This document shows, one piece after another, positions 44,217 to 53,527 of a stretch of DNA of 64,000 nt (position 1 is its first letter; each line of letters starts with the position of its first letter). The notes below the pieces were generated by a model, which had not been told where the DNA came from, did no database searches, and saw nothing but the letters and a program-made list of their open reading frames with translations. Source of the stretch: an uncultured Porphyromonadaceae bacterium. Its GTDB lineage: Bacteria; Bacteroidota; Bacteroidia; Bacteroidales; Muribaculaceae. The position numbers were made by a program, and so were the translations under genes. Location: the NCBI GenBank assembly GCA_902495245.1, contig CABUWI010000002.1:62001-126000 (forward strand), given 5' to 3'.

Positions 44217-45518
44217 ATGACTCTCTCCGAAATCAAAGAGAACGCCCTGAAGCGTCTCGGCGTTGAAGAGCTCACCCCGATGCAGCAGGCCATGGCCTCG
44301 CTGCCCGCCGCGGCGCGCTCGGTGGCGCTGATTGCCCCCACCGGCTCGGGCAAGACCCTGGCTTTCGCCCTGCCGCTGCTGAGCGGCGGCGAGTTGCCGG
44401 CGCTGGTCATCGCCCCCACACGCGAACTGGTCATGCAGATTGCCAAGGTGCTAGGCGCGCTGGCGCCCGGGCTGCGCGTCGTGGCGCTCTACGGCGGCCA
44501 CAGCATGACCGACGAGACCCGCTCGCTGCAGGCTCAGGCTCCCGACATCACCGTAGGCACCCCCGGCCGCATTCTCGACCACATCAACCGCGGCTCGTTC
44601 GACCCGTCGGGCGTGCGCACGCTCGTGGCCGACGAATATGACAAGTCGCTCGAGCTCGGCTTTCACGAAGAGATGCGCCGCATTGTGCGCCGACTCCGCT
44701 CGCGCCGCAGGCTGATGCTGACGTCGGCCACCGCCCTGACCGAACTGCCCGACTGGCTCGGCGCCGACGGCCTGACCACACTCGACTACACCGCCTCGGC
44801 CGACGCCCCGGCGCCCACGCTCGAAAAATTCAACGTCCCCTCGCCCGAGGCCGACAAGCTCGACTCGCTCAGGCAGCTGCTTCTGCGCCTCGCGCCCGAG
44901 CGCACCATTGTGTTCGTCAACCATCGCGAAAGCGCCGAACGCGTGGGCCAATACCTGCGCAAACAGGGCTTCCCCGCCGCGGTCTATCACGGCGCCCTCG
45001 ACCAGCAGGAGCGCGAAACGGCAGTCGACCTCTTCACCAACGGCACCGCCCCGATTCTCGTGGCCACCGACCTGGCCGCCCGCGGACTCGACATTCCTCA
45101 GGTGGCCTCGGTGATTCACTATCACCTGCCGCTGCAGCCCGAGGTGATGACCCACCGCAACGGGCGCGCCGGCCGCATGGGCGCCCCCGGCAGCGTCTAC
45201 TATCTCGTCGGACCGTCCGAGACGGCGCCCGACGCCGCGGCCGGCGCCTTCGTTCCCGCGGCCGCCCCGCAGGCATGGCCGCGCCCCCTGGCTACGCTCT
45301 ACTTCCACGCCGGACGCCGCGAAAAGCTGTCGAAAGGCGACATCGTGGGCGCCCTCACCGGCCCCGGCGGCCTCAGCGGCGCAGACATCGGCGCCATAGC
45401 GCTCCACGACCACCGCGCCCTGGCCGCAGTGCCCGCGGCCGAGGCCTCACGTGTGGCTCAGGCGCTCAACGCCGCCAAAATCAAAGGGCGACGAATCCGC
45501 GTCAGCCCTGTAAAATGA
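44217..45518 (+). CDS. DEAD-box RNA helicase with DEYD motif II
   Basis: This 433-residue helicase has the Q-motif (LTPMQQAM), Walker A APTGSGKT (40-47), PTRELVMQ, GG and GTPGRIL motifs. Motif II is VADEYDKSLE (Asp139-Glu140-Tyr141-Asp142), and motif III is SAT. The second RecA domain contains VFVNHRESAE, ATDLAARGLDIP and HRNGRAGRMG. Motif II is DEYD rather than DEAD, retaining the catalytic Asp-Glu pair. A short C-terminal extension (RRIRVSPVK) may bind RNA. The start codon immediately follows a heptanucleotide repeat. Confidence 0.92.
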   Translation: MTLSEIKENALKRLGVEELTPMQQAMASLPAAARSVALIAPTGSGKTLAFALPLLSGGELPALVIAPTRELVMQIAKVLGALAPGLRVVALYGGHSMTDETRSLQAQAPDITVGTPGRILDHINRGSFDPSGVRTLVADEYDKSLELGFHEEMRRIVRRLRSRRRLMLTSATALTELPDWLGADGLTTLDYTASADAPAPTLEKFNVPSPEADKLDSLRQLLLRLAPERTIVFVNHRESAERVGQYLRKQGFPAAVYHGALDQQERETAVDLFTNGTAPILVATDLAARGLDIPQVASVIHYHLPLQPEVMTHRNGRAGRMGAPGSVYYLVGPSETAPDAAAGAFVPAAAPQAWPRPLATLYFHAGRREKLSKGDIVGALTGPGGLSGADIGAIALHDHRALAAVPAAEASRVAQALNAAKIKGRRIRVSPVK

Positions 45519-45531
45519 AACAAGGTCTCAG

Positions 45532-46146
45532 ATGACAATGAATTCCGACAATATCAAGCCGCCTCACGGCGCTGAAACCATCGGCCGGGTCGACTTTATG
45601 CGCGTGCTGGCCGTTTTTCTCGTGGTGCTCGCCCACAGTTGCGATGCCTTCACCGGCTATTTTTCGACGCTCGGCGCCAGGTCAGCCAACCCGATGCTCA
45701 CCCCCGCCGACTACACGGCGTCGACCCTGCTGAACCGCCTGTGGACGTGGATTTTCAACTTCGACTTCGACACGGTGCCGCTCTGGTATCTCTACATGCT
45801 CATAGGCCTCTATCTCATCATGCCCATGCTCGCCTCGTGGCTCAGCCGCGCCTCGCGCCGCGACGTCAGGCTGCTGCTGATTCTATGGGGCGTGTCGCTC
45901 TGCCTGCCCTACCTGCAGATGCTGGCGCCGCTCGTCGGCTACAAGGGCAACTGGGGCAACATGGGGCTGCTGGGCGTGTGCGACTGGAATGCCTTCGGCA
46001 CGTTCTACTACCTGAGCGGATTTGCCGGCTACATGGTGCTCGCCTACTACCTGACGCGCCGGCCGCTGGCATGGTCGTGGGGCCGCACGCCGGCCCTGTG
46101 TTGGATTCTTGACCGTTGGCGCCCGACGCGGCGCCTCATAGCCTGA
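45532..46146 (+). pseudogene. truncated acyltransferase family 3 membrane protein
   Basis: The frame encodes only 204 residues of an OafA/WecH-type acyltransferase, whose members usually have about 330-400 residues and ten helices. The start is intact (IGRVDFMRVLAVFLVVLAHS, with the catalytic-type His in VVLAHS), followed by PLWYLYMLIGLYLIMPML and FYYLSGFAGYMVLAYYL. After four or five helices it ends in a basic, atypical tail (WRPTRRLIA) and stops 11 bp before cidA. The missing C-terminal half suggests a deletion, though a short functional variant is possible. Confidence 0.65.
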
Positions 46147-46157
46147 TTGCCCCGCCT

Positions 46158-46511
46158 ATGCCGATGATTCTTCAATGTGGCGTCTTGTTCGTCTTCCTTG
46201 CGGCGGGCGAGGCCGTTGTGCGCTTCACTCACATTCCCGTGCCGGCCAGCGTGGTGGGCATGATTCTTCTGGTCGTGGCGCTGCAGACCGGCGTGGTCAA
46301 ACTGCGCCAGGTCGACAAGATGGCCGACTTCCTCGTCCACAACCTCGGCTTCTTCTTCGTGCCGGCCGGCATCGGCCTGATGCGATGCCTCGGCCTCGTG
46401 AGCCGCGAGTGGCTGCCGATTGTCGGCGCCTCGGTGGTCAGCACCGTGGTCATCATGGTTGTTACCGGCCACGTTCACCAGTGGGCGCGCCGCCTGACCC
46501 ATAAACACTGA
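46158..46511 (+). CDS. CidA/LrgA-family holin-like protein
   Basis: The 117-residue protein has four predicted helices. It starts at the ATG at 46158 (MPMILQCGVLFVFLAAGEAV); a TTG further upstream would overlap the truncated acyltransferase. Landmarks are HIPVPASVVGMILLVVAL, VDKMADFLVHNLGFFFVPAG and a C-terminal helix (VVSTVVIMVVTGHV). CidA/LrgA proteins influence murein hydrolase activity or export of small metabolites together with CidB/LrgB, encoded 3 bp downstream. Confidence 0.9.
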   Translation: MPMILQCGVLFVFLAAGEAVVRFTHIPVPASVVGMILLVVALQTGVVKLRQVDKMADFLVHNLGFFFVPAGIGLMRCLGLVSREWLPIVGASVVSTVVIMVVTGHVHQWARRLTHKH

Positions 46512-46514
46512 GCA

Positions 46515-47213
46515 ATGGATTTTTTCAGCAACAAGTTCTTTCTGATAGCCCTCACCTTCGTGGCCTTTCTCGGCGCCGCGTGGCTGCAGCGCCGCACCCG
46601 TCAGCGCCTGCTCAACCCGATTCTGCTCTCGATTGCAGCGATGATCTGCTTTCTCGAATTCATGGGCATTGACTACGAAACCTATCGCGCCGGAGGCGAA
46701 TACATAGACTTCTGGCTCAAACCGGCCGTAGTGGCCCTCGCCGTGCCGCTCTACCGCCAGCTCGAAACCTGCAAAAAGCAGATTATGCCCCTCTTTGCCG
46801 CCGAACTGGCCGGCTGCGTGGCCGGCATAGTCTCGGTGGTGCTCGTGGCCGAACTGCTCGGAGCCTCGCGCGAGGTGGTGCTCTCGCTTGCCCCGAAAGC
46901 AGTAACCACCCCCATCGCAATCGAAATATCCACAGCCGTCGGCGGCATTCCGGCCCTGACGGCCGCCGTCGTCGTGTGCACGGGCATCTTCGGCGGCATG
47001 ACCGGCTTCCAGATTGCCCGGCTCGGACGCGTGAAAAGCCCAATGGCAGCCGGACTGTCAATCGGCACGGCCGCCCACGCCGTCGGCACGTCGGCCGCCA
47101 TGGAGCGCAGCGACCGCTACGGCGCCTTCTCCTCGCTCGGCCTCACGCTCAACGGCCTGCTCACCGCCCTGCTCGCCCCCTTCATTCTCGAACTGCTCGG
47201 ATATAGCGCATAA
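46515..47213 (+). CDS. CidB/LrgB-family membrane protein
   Basis: This 232-residue polytopic protein is the usual partner of CidA/LrgA. Conserved segments are FWLKPAVVALAVPLYRQLE, APKAVTTPIAIEISTAVGGI, FGGMTGFQIARLGRVKSP and GLSIGTAAHAVGTSAAME. The order cidA-lrgB with 3-bp spacing indicates one operon. The next frame, a truncated antiporter, starts directly after its stop codon. Confidence 0.92.
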   Translation: MDFFSNKFFLIALTFVAFLGAAWLQRRTRQRLLNPILLSIAAMICFLEFMGIDYETYRAGGEYIDFWLKPAVVALAVPLYRQLETCKKQIMPLFAAELAGCVAGIVSVVLVAELLGASREVVLSLAPKAVTTPIAIEISTAVGGIPALTAAVVVCTGIFGGMTGFQIARLGRVKSPMAAGLSIGTAAHAVGTSAAMERSDRYGAFSSLGLTLNGLLTALLAPFILELLGYSA

Positions 47214-47369
47214 ATGGAACACATCACCTTTGAAAACGCCCTGCTCATAGGCTCGCTGCTACTCGTGGCCGGCATTCTCATCGGCAAGACCGGCTATCGC
47301 ACCGGCCTGCCGCTGCTGCTCATTATCCGCCAAACCGCCGACCCCGACGTCGCCGACAAACAGAGCTGA
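47214..47369 (+). pseudogene. remnant of a NhaP2/CvrA-type K+/H+ antiporter
   Basis: The 51-residue frame starts with the ATG directly after the lrgB TAA. It reads ENALLIGSLLLVAGILIGKT and then GYRTGLPLLL. This matches the first helix and turn of CvrA/NhaP2 antiporters, which normally exceed 480 residues. After about 38 residues it switches to a hydrophilic end (RQTADPDVADKQS) and stops. Most of the gene is gone, apparently by internal deletion. A genuine small membrane protein cannot be ruled out. Confidence 0.6.
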
Positions 47370-47414
47370 CCCGCACCCCGGAGTTCAACCTTTGACGTTA
47401 AAAAACGTTAACAG

Positions 47415-47446
47415 TTTTGGCGAATTACGGATTTTGCGTAACTTTG
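47415..47446 (+). promoter_or_regulatory. promoter of the 1160-residue secreted protein
   Basis: TTTTG (47415-47419) and TAACTTTG (47439-47446) are 19 bp apart, a strong Bacteroidetes promoter. Confidence 0.75.
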
Positions 47447-47709
47447 CCCATCAATCTTTCGCTATCAATCTATACCGCATCTCAATCAAATGTTTGACTA
47501 TCAGGCACTTACCCCCCCCTATGGACGCATTGGCCGATACAGGCTTCTGCGCTGCTTGACATTATGCGGTAACCAAACACAACTTTACGACACATCACAC
47601 ACGCGCGAACCACGTCTGATTTCGCGCGCCGTCGGTCGCGCCCTTGCGCCGACCCGCAACCTCCAGTCTATCACATATCTATTCTATAATCAATCATCGA
47701 TTTACACTT
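47447..47709 (+). promoter_or_regulatory. long 5' leader with a C8 homopolymer
   Basis: From the promoter to the likely ATG the leader is about 260 nt, much longer than others in this window. It contains a run of eight C residues (about 47512-47519). A frame beginning at 47490 overlaps the secreted-protein gene out of frame and looks spurious. I see no known riboswitch fold. Confidence 0.4.
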
Positions 47710-50700
47710 ATGTTAAAAATTACATCAACCATGAAGGGGCTGATGGCGCTCGCGCTCGGCACCTTCGCCCTGTCTGCCGACGCGCTGCCGACGATTTCGC
47801 CGGCACCCGCCGACGGGCAGTTCGACGCAAATACCACTTGGTATTATTGGGACGCACCGCGTAAAGGATTCGGCTACATTGTGAATGATGACAGCTACAG
47901 AAATGCTGCCAAAACACAATTTATCATGAGTAACACTACGTTTCCTGAAGGAGACGCCGGCTTGTGGTGCATTGTCGGCAACGAAACCGACGGCTATCAG
48001 TTTTACAATAAAGCCGCCGGCACCGGTCAGGTGTTTGGCGTGGAGTCTACTGGCGCTGCTGATGCCAAAAGTAATATGTATGAGGACGGCACAGAGAATG
48101 TAACGACCCGTTTCCTTTTTGTTGACGGCGAGGGCGCTTCTGCCGGTAATTATATCATCAAACTTAAACGCGATGATTCCGGAATCAGAATTCTCAATGA
48201 CCGCAATGAGGTCGACGGCGTGCACAGACTTGCATTATGGGAAAATCCCAATGGCGACGGTTGGAAGTCGAACGACGGCTCGACATTCCGCTTCCGCACA
48301 ATCGACGATTTTGCCATATCTCTGCCTGAAAACTTCCTGACCACAGACGAGAATAACCCGAACTATTTCTTCATCAAGAATCTGCGCGCAGCCGACTCTG
48401 GGAGATATCCGAATCAGGCAGGCAAAGGTCAAGCTCCTTATGTCAGCTGTGAAGGAAACGGCAACATGTTTACACATGTCGCAGTAACATCTACAGCCTC
48501 GCTATATGAACCCGCAAGCACTCTCTGGTATTTTGTAAGCGCCGGTGATAAAGTCATGATAGACGGCGTTGAATGCCAACCCGTAAAGATTAAGAACCTT
48601 ATCAAACCCGGACTCGCATTCAATGCGTTCAGCGGCTCACAGTTTACTGCCGACGGCACCATTTTCTATGTGTTCAACCACAAGGCCGGCAACTATACGG
48701 GTTATGCCATCGTTAAAAAAGAAAACGACGGCACATATAGCAAAACCAATCAGACAGCATGGAGCGATCATGGCGGCGTCAACGTAACCAACATCGGATA
48801 TTGGAAGATTATCGACTCGGGCAACGCCGACGAAGGCGCCGTGTTTGATTTTGAAAGCGCCGCCTCTGATAAGATTGCCGCCTCGTTATCAAACTATATG
48901 GCCGCATCGAGAAATAGTCTTAGCAACACCGTCAAGCTCTTCGAGCAGATTATGGGTGCGACCGAGCTCTCACAGGCCATTAAGGACAAAATCAACACCA
49001 TTGTTGACTTCGAGACCCTCGAATCAGTGCAGTCAGAAATCTACAACGATATTTACCCGAAACTCGACCGTAAAGTCGTCTACATGGCTAACAACGGTCG
49101 CGAAACTGCTTCAAAAGGCAAATACATCTACTTGAATAAGACAACCAACAAGTTTGTTGCCACCGACCACAAGTGCGTTCTCGGCAAATGGCAGTTTATT
49201 CACAACGGCAACGGAAATAACTTCATTCTGCGCAATATCGCAACAGATACTTATGTCTCAGCTGCGGGATCATTTAGCGCGACTTCCGCTACCGAACGTC
49301 GTAATTCGCCCTACACTTTCCAGATTCTGGCTCACAAAGACGGAAAGGGCTTCGTGCTGAAGTTTACCGGCAACAACATGTGCGAAAAAATCGACAACGC
49401 CGATGATTCCTATCTGATGTGCGCCACTCAGGCCGACCCCTCTAACGTTACCGACGCTGCTTACTCTTTCAGCTTCGAGGCCGCCAATATCGCAGCTTCC
49501 GAAATCACGGCTGACGACCTCTACGTTATCCGCTCAACCCGCGGCAAGAGCGACGAAGACTCTTACAAGTACACCGCCAAGTATCCCGGCTCGCTCATCA
49601 CGGCCTATCCCGCCGACCGTCAGCTGGCCCGCGAGCGCGTAGGCTATCTCAACGGCGCCCACCTCGAAATGTACGCCCCCGGTTCTGTCTGGAAATTCGT
49701 CAAGGAGGGCGAGGGCTACAAAATCTACAGCCTCATCGGCGAGCAGACCAACGCTGCCGACAACAAGGGCCTCAAGGTCGTTGAACACGACGGCGTTAAA
49801 TACGTTGACGTAATGGCCAACCCCGACGTTTTCTATCTGAAAGAAATTTCAAGCGCTGACGGCGCATTCATGGCCGCCAACACTTACGCACTCTGCACCG
49901 CTCAGAACGGCGGCGAATACGTAACCGTTACCGACGAGAACAACCACGGCGATTTCTTCCTGACGCTGAGCGCCACCGAACCCACCACCGCTACCGATGA
50001 CGCAGCCTCCTTCTTCATCGAATCAATCGGCACGACCCACGACGGCGCCAACCCCACCGAGGAATACAAGACCTACGCCAAAGAACTGCACATGTTCAAG
50101 TCAATCGCTCCCGTGCTCAATGACGAGGATATGGAATATATTCTTGCTGAGAAAGAGGACTACGACTACACCAACATCAGCACCATCGCCGCTGCCAACG
50201 AGTTCATGGCCAAGGGTAAGATGACCGCATCTTCGCGTGCATTCCAGCGCCTCGACGGCAAGATGATTCGCCTGCAGAACCGTATGCCCTTCGGACGTTA
50301 TCTCTACTCCAACACGTCAGCTGCCGCGCAATATAACAATCCTACCGCCACGACTGCCGACATTGCCGCACAGACTCTCAACTCAATCTGGACAGTTGAG
50401 CTGCCCGGCACTACCGACGAAGAGAAGATTGCGTCTGCCCGTATGCGTCAGCTGCGTCTGCGCAATCTTGCAACCGGCGCATATGTAAATGCACACCTCC
50501 AGACCGGCGAGACAGCACAGACCCTGACAGTACGTCGCCGCGCGTCGCTTGACCAGACTGAGTTCTTCCTGGCTCTGACCAAGGACTACGAGCGCAACAC
50601 CGCCCTGATGATGAAAGACAACGGCGCTGACATTCCCGTTGCATCGGACGAAACAACATGGGGCGCCAATTCAAGCCAGTACGCTCACTGGAGCATTGAA

Positions 50701-51192
50701 ACCGCAGTCAGCGCCGCTGTTCCGACCGTAACGCTGACCAAGCACACCGAAAAGGACGACACATACGTTCTGACCGTGGCAAAACCCGAAGGCGTTACCG
50801 CAATGTCGCTGACCGGTCTCACCGGTCTCGGCAAAGCTTCCGTCGAGAAGGCCACCGTGGCCCGCGAACTGACCGAAGCCGCCGAAGTTGAACTGACCGC
50901 CGACGCCGACGGCAACATCACCGGCGAAATCCCCGCTCAGCTCGCATCGGCAACCGAGGATAACAACTACACCGTGAAACTTCCCGCCGCTCTGCTGGCT
51001 ATGGACAACAACGTCTCGCCCGCAGTCGAAGCTACTGTAACCGTGCCCTCCGACCCGACTCTGACCGGCATCAAGGAAGTTACCGCAGCCGAAAAGGGTG
51101 CCGAAGTGATTTACGACCTCCAGGGCCGTCGCGTAAGCAAGGCCTCGAAAGGCGTCTACATCATCAACGGCGTCAAGACCCTCGTAAAATAA
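47710..51192 (+). CDS. giant secreted protein with repeated trefoil-like blocks and 'YDLQGRRV' tail
   Basis: The product is about 1160 residues from the ATG at 47710 (MLKITSTMKGLMALALGTFA, signal peptide); an ATG at 47731 (MKGLMALA) is an equally good start. No enzyme motif is seen. Blocks of the form 'Y-x-I-(K/R)-N-x-R ... W-x-F ... Y-x-I' recur: YFFIKNLRAADSGRYPNQ near 230, YVIRSTRGKSDEDSYKY near 620 and MIRLQNRMPFGRYLYSN near 850. These suggest ricin-like beta-trefoil repeats for binding glycans. The C-terminal domain (about 1000-1130) is beta-sandwich-like, then VIYDLQGRRVSKASKGVYII and NGVKTLVK. The first third is visibly more AT-rich than the rest. Function is unknown. Confidence 0.8.
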   Translation: MLKITSTMKGLMALALGTFALSADALPTISPAPADGQFDANTTWYYWDAPRKGFGYIVNDDSYRNAAKTQFIMSNTTFPEGDAGLWCIVGNETDGYQFYNKAAGTGQVFGVESTGAADAKSNMYEDGTENVTTRFLFVDGEGASAGNYIIKLKRDDSGIRILNDRNEVDGVHRLALWENPNGDGWKSNDGSTFRFRTIDDFAISLPENFLTTDENNPNYFFIKNLRAADSGRYPNQAGKGQAPYVSCEGNGNMFTHVAVTSTASLYEPASTLWYFVSAGDKVMIDGVECQPVKIKNLIKPGLAFNAFSGSQFTADGTIFYVFNHKAGNYTGYAIVKKENDGTYSKTNQTAWSDHGGVNVTNIGYWKIIDSGNADEGAVFDFESAASDKIAASLSNYMAASRNSLSNTVKLFEQIMGATELSQAIKDKINTIVDFETLESVQSEIYNDIYPKLDRKVVYMANNGRETASKGKYIYLNKTTNKFVATDHKCVLGKWQFIHNGNGNNFILRNIATDTYVSAAGSFSATSATERRNSPYTFQILAHKDGKGFVLKFTGNNMCEKIDNADDSYLMCATQADPSNVTDAAYSFSFEAANIAASEITADDLYVIRSTRGKSDEDSYKYTAKYPGSLITAYPADRQLARERVGYLNGAHLEMYAPGSVWKFVKEGEGYKIYSLIGEQTNAADNKGLKVVEHDGVKYVDVMANPDVFYLKEISSADGAFMAANTYALCTAQNGGEYVTVTDENNHGDFFLTLSATEPTTATDDAASFFIESIGTTHDGANPTEEYKTYAKELHMFKSIAPVLNDEDMEYILAEKEDYDYTNISTIAAANEFMAKGKMTASSRAFQRLDGKMIRLQNRMPFGRYLYSNTSAAAQYNNPTATTADIAAQTLNSIWTVELPGTTDEEKIASARMRQLRLRNLATGAYVNAHLQTGETAQTLTVRRRASLDQTEFFLALTKDYERNTALMMKDNGADIPVASDETTWGANSSQYAHWSIETAVSAAVPTVTLTKHTEKDDTYVLTVAKPEGVTAMSLTGLTGLGKASVEKATVARELTEAAEVELTADADGNITGEIPAQLASATEDNNYTVKLPAALLAMDNNVSPAVEATVTVPSDPTLTGIKEVTAAEKGAEVIYDLQGRRVSKASKGVYIINGVKTLVK

Positions 51193-51243
51193 AAAAGAGA
51201 TATACTCACAAAAGAAGTATATAAGATAGATAGATGATTGAGT

Positions 51244-51276
51244 ACGGTGGCCCGTGAGGGTCGCCGTTCTTCTTTT
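51244..51276 (+). terminator. terminator of the giant secreted protein gene
   Basis: A 10-bp stem (ACGGTGGCCC against GGGTCGCCGT, two G-U pairs), loop GTGA, is followed by TCTTCTTTT. A second hairpin, CCGCGGA/TCCGCGG, lies at 51307-51324. The rest of the 473-bp gap holds tRNA-Leu and the nptA-like promoter. Confidence 0.8.
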
Positions 51277-51384
51277 CAAAACCAAGAATTAAAAATTGAA
51301 ACGGAGCCGCGGATTCTTCCGCGGACAGTCGCATCAAACCAATACTCAAACACTCGTAATTGTGGTGAATAGATTTTTATATGT

Positions 51385-51418
51385 AAAAAAAGCGGCCGCC
51401 CCGAAAGGAGCAGCCGCT
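51385..51418 (-). terminator. terminator downstream of tRNA-Leu
   Basis: On the minus strand the hairpin AGCGGCTGCTCC/GGGGCGGCCGCT with loop TTTC is followed by seven T residues, 7 bp beyond the tRNA 3' end. Confidence 0.85.
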
Positions 51419-51425
51419 CTGTCAG

Positions 51426-51507
51426 TACCCGGACCCGGGCTCGAACCGGGATGGGTCGCCCCAACGGTGTTTGAGACCGTCGCGTCTACCGATTCCGCCA
51501 TCCGGGC
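51426..51507 (-). tRNA. tRNA-Leu (anticodon CAA)
   Basis: The minus strand folds as an 82-nt tRNA. The acceptor stem is GCCCGGA/TCCGGGT with discriminator A, and the D arm follows TGGCGGAATCGGTAGACGC. The anticodon stem ACGGT/ACCGT has loop CTCAAAC (anticodon CAA). A long variable arm and the GGTTCGAGCC T arm complete it. The class II shape and anticodon fit tRNA-Leu. CCA is not encoded. Confidence 0.95.
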
Positions 51508-51598
51508 GTCAGCGAGTGCAAAGTTACGCATTTTTTTTGAAACGGCACGAACCGGTTGCACTAAATTTTCGCCATGGTGCAAAAATGTGGGTCGGGAA

Positions 51599-51630
51599 TT
51601 GGGCGGTTTCACATTTTTTTAATAATTTTG
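51599..51630 (+). promoter_or_regulatory. promoter of the Na/Pi symporter gene
   Basis: TTG (51599-51601) and TAATTTTG (51623-51630) lie 21 bp apart and 35 bp upstream of the ATG. Confidence 0.6.
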
Positions 51631-51665
51631 TAGGCACTTAAACATAACTCACGTATCAAAAAGTA

Positions 51666-53483
51666 ATGAGCTATAGCATTCTCGACCTCCTGTGCCTGCT
51701 CGGCGCGGTGTGCCTGTTCCTCTACGGCATGAAGGTCATGAGCGAAGGCCTGCAGAAAGCGGCAGGCGACCGTCTGCGCAACATTTTGTCGGCCATGACC
51801 CGCAACCGCCTGGCGGGCACCCTGACGGGCATGGCAATCACGGCGTTAATCCAGTCGTCGTCGGCATCGACGGTGATGGTTGTTAGCTTCGTAAATGCGG
51901 GACTGATGACCCTGAGCCAGTCAATGGCCGTGATGATGGGCGCCAACGTCGGCACGACGTTTACGGCATGGATAATCGCGCTGTTCGGCTTCAAGGTCAA
52001 TCTGTCGGCGTTCATGTTGCCGCTGATAGGCATCGCGGTGCCGCTGATGTTCACGTCGTCGAGCCGCAACAAGAGCATCGGCGAGTTCCTGATCGGTTTC
52101 GCGTTCCTGTTCATGGGTCTTGACCTTATCAGCACTTATGTGCCCGACCTTCAGTCTAACCCCGAGATGTTTGCCTTTTTGCAGCGCTACACGCACAGCG
52201 GCTTCTGGTCAGTGCTGATATTCCTGTCTGTGGGCTGCGTGCTGACGCTGGTAATCCAGTCGTCGGCGGCGACGTTTGCCATCACGCTGATTATGTGTTC
52301 AAAAGGGTGGATTTCGTTCGACCTGGCGTGCGCGCTGGTTCTGGGCGCCAACCTGGGCACGACGGTAACGCCGCTGCTGGCGTCGATGAGCGGCAACACG
52401 GCGGCCAAGCGCACGGCGCTGAGCCACTTGCTTTTCAACCTGCTGGGTCTGGTGTGGGTGTTGCCGCTGTTCATGCCGTTCGTCGAGATGAACGAATGGC
52501 TGACTCAGGCCATCGGCCAGGGCGACCCGACGGCGCTGTTCGGCTACGTTTCGCACATCGCGCAGACTCAGCCGGAGATTTACGACCATCTGTTTGACAA
52601 TTCTTTGCCTGCGGGCCACGACGTTCTGAAACAGGTGGCGGCCATGCAGATTTCGGTGAGCTTCGGCATGTCGCTGTTCCACACGACGTTCAACATCATC
52701 AACCTGTCGATAATGATCTGGCTGACCAACTTCTACGTGAAGGCCGTGTGCTACCTGCTGCCGTCGAAGAAGGCCGACGAGGACTTCTCGCTCAAATACA
52801 TCGGCGGTTCGCGCATCAGCGCCTCCGAGCTCAACATCGCTCAGGTCGAGAAAGAGGTGGCAGTGTTTGCCGCCCGTGTTGACCGCATGATAGGCATGGC
52901 GCGCGAGCTGCTGAGCCTCAACGCCAAGACCAAGGAGTTCAACCAGCTATATTCGCGTCTGGAGAAGTATGAGGACATCTCCGATCGCATGGAGCACGAA
53001 ATTGCAGACTTCCTGAACCGCACCAGCCAGGGACGCCTGAGCAACGACGGCAAGCGCCGCGTGGCGTCGCTGTTCAATATCAACTCTGAAATCGAGTCGA
53101 TCGGCGACAGCTGCAACAACTTCGGCCACGTACTTGCCCGCAAGCAGGAGGCCAACGTGCACTTCAACGACACCATCAAGGAGAACATCAACGCGATGTT
53201 CGTGCTCGTTGCTGAGGCCATGAACGGCATGATCGACATGCTCGACAACATCGAGAACGTCAAAGAGGAGAAAATCATCGCCGCCTACAACAAGGAGCGC
53301 GAAATCAACAACCTGCGCAATCAGCTGAGGGCCAAGAACGTCGAGAACATCAACAACGGCCTTTATGACTATCAGGCGGGCATCTTCTATATGGACGCCG
53401 TGGCCGACCTGGAAAAGGTGGGCGATTACATCATCAACGTGGTCGACACAATCCGCGACTCCATGACCAACAAGCCGGCCTGA
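51666..53483 (+). CDS. Na+/phosphate symporter with PhoU-like domain
   Basis: This 605-residue protein has the inverted-repeat transport core of NptA/PNaS carriers. Each half contains a QSS motif, ALIQSSSASTVMVVSFVNAG (about residue 60) and LVIQSSAATFAITLIMCSKG (about 197), plus GANVGTTFTAW and GANLGTTVTPL. The C-terminal 220 residues are helical and PhoU-like (RMIGMARELLSLNAKTKEF, then DLEKVGDYIINVVDTIRD). It should import inorganic phosphate with sodium and regulate through the PhoU-like domain. It is monocistronic from its own promoter. Confidence 0.93.
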   Translation: MSYSILDLLCLLGAVCLFLYGMKVMSEGLQKAAGDRLRNILSAMTRNRLAGTLTGMAITALIQSSSASTVMVVSFVNAGLMTLSQSMAVMMGANVGTTFTAWIIALFGFKVNLSAFMLPLIGIAVPLMFTSSSRNKSIGEFLIGFAFLFMGLDLISTYVPDLQSNPEMFAFLQRYTHSGFWSVLIFLSVGCVLTLVIQSSAATFAITLIMCSKGWISFDLACALVLGANLGTTVTPLLASMSGNTAAKRTALSHLLFNLLGLVWVLPLFMPFVEMNEWLTQAIGQGDPTALFGYVSHIAQTQPEIYDHLFDNSLPAGHDVLKQVAAMQISVSFGMSLFHTTFNIINLSIMIWLTNFYVKAVCYLLPSKKADEDFSLKYIGGSRISASELNIAQVEKEVAVFAARVDRMIGMARELLSLNAKTKEFNQLYSRLEKYEDISDRMEHEIADFLNRTSQGRLSNDGKRRVASLFNINSEIESIGDSCNNFGHVLARKQEANVHFNDTIKENINAMFVLVAEAMNGMIDMLDNIENVKEEKIIAAYNKEREINNLRNQLRAKNVENINNGLYDYQAGIFYMDAVADLEKVGDYIINVVDTIRDSMTNKPA

Positions 53484-53527
53484 GGCTGACGCCCCGCGCC
53501 GCGGAGCACTTACCGACATTTTTCCGA

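Noticed and set aside
47490..47864. 124-residue frame in the leader of the giant secreted protein
   Set aside because: It runs out of frame into the secreted-protein gene, is rich in Arg, and has no recognisable features.
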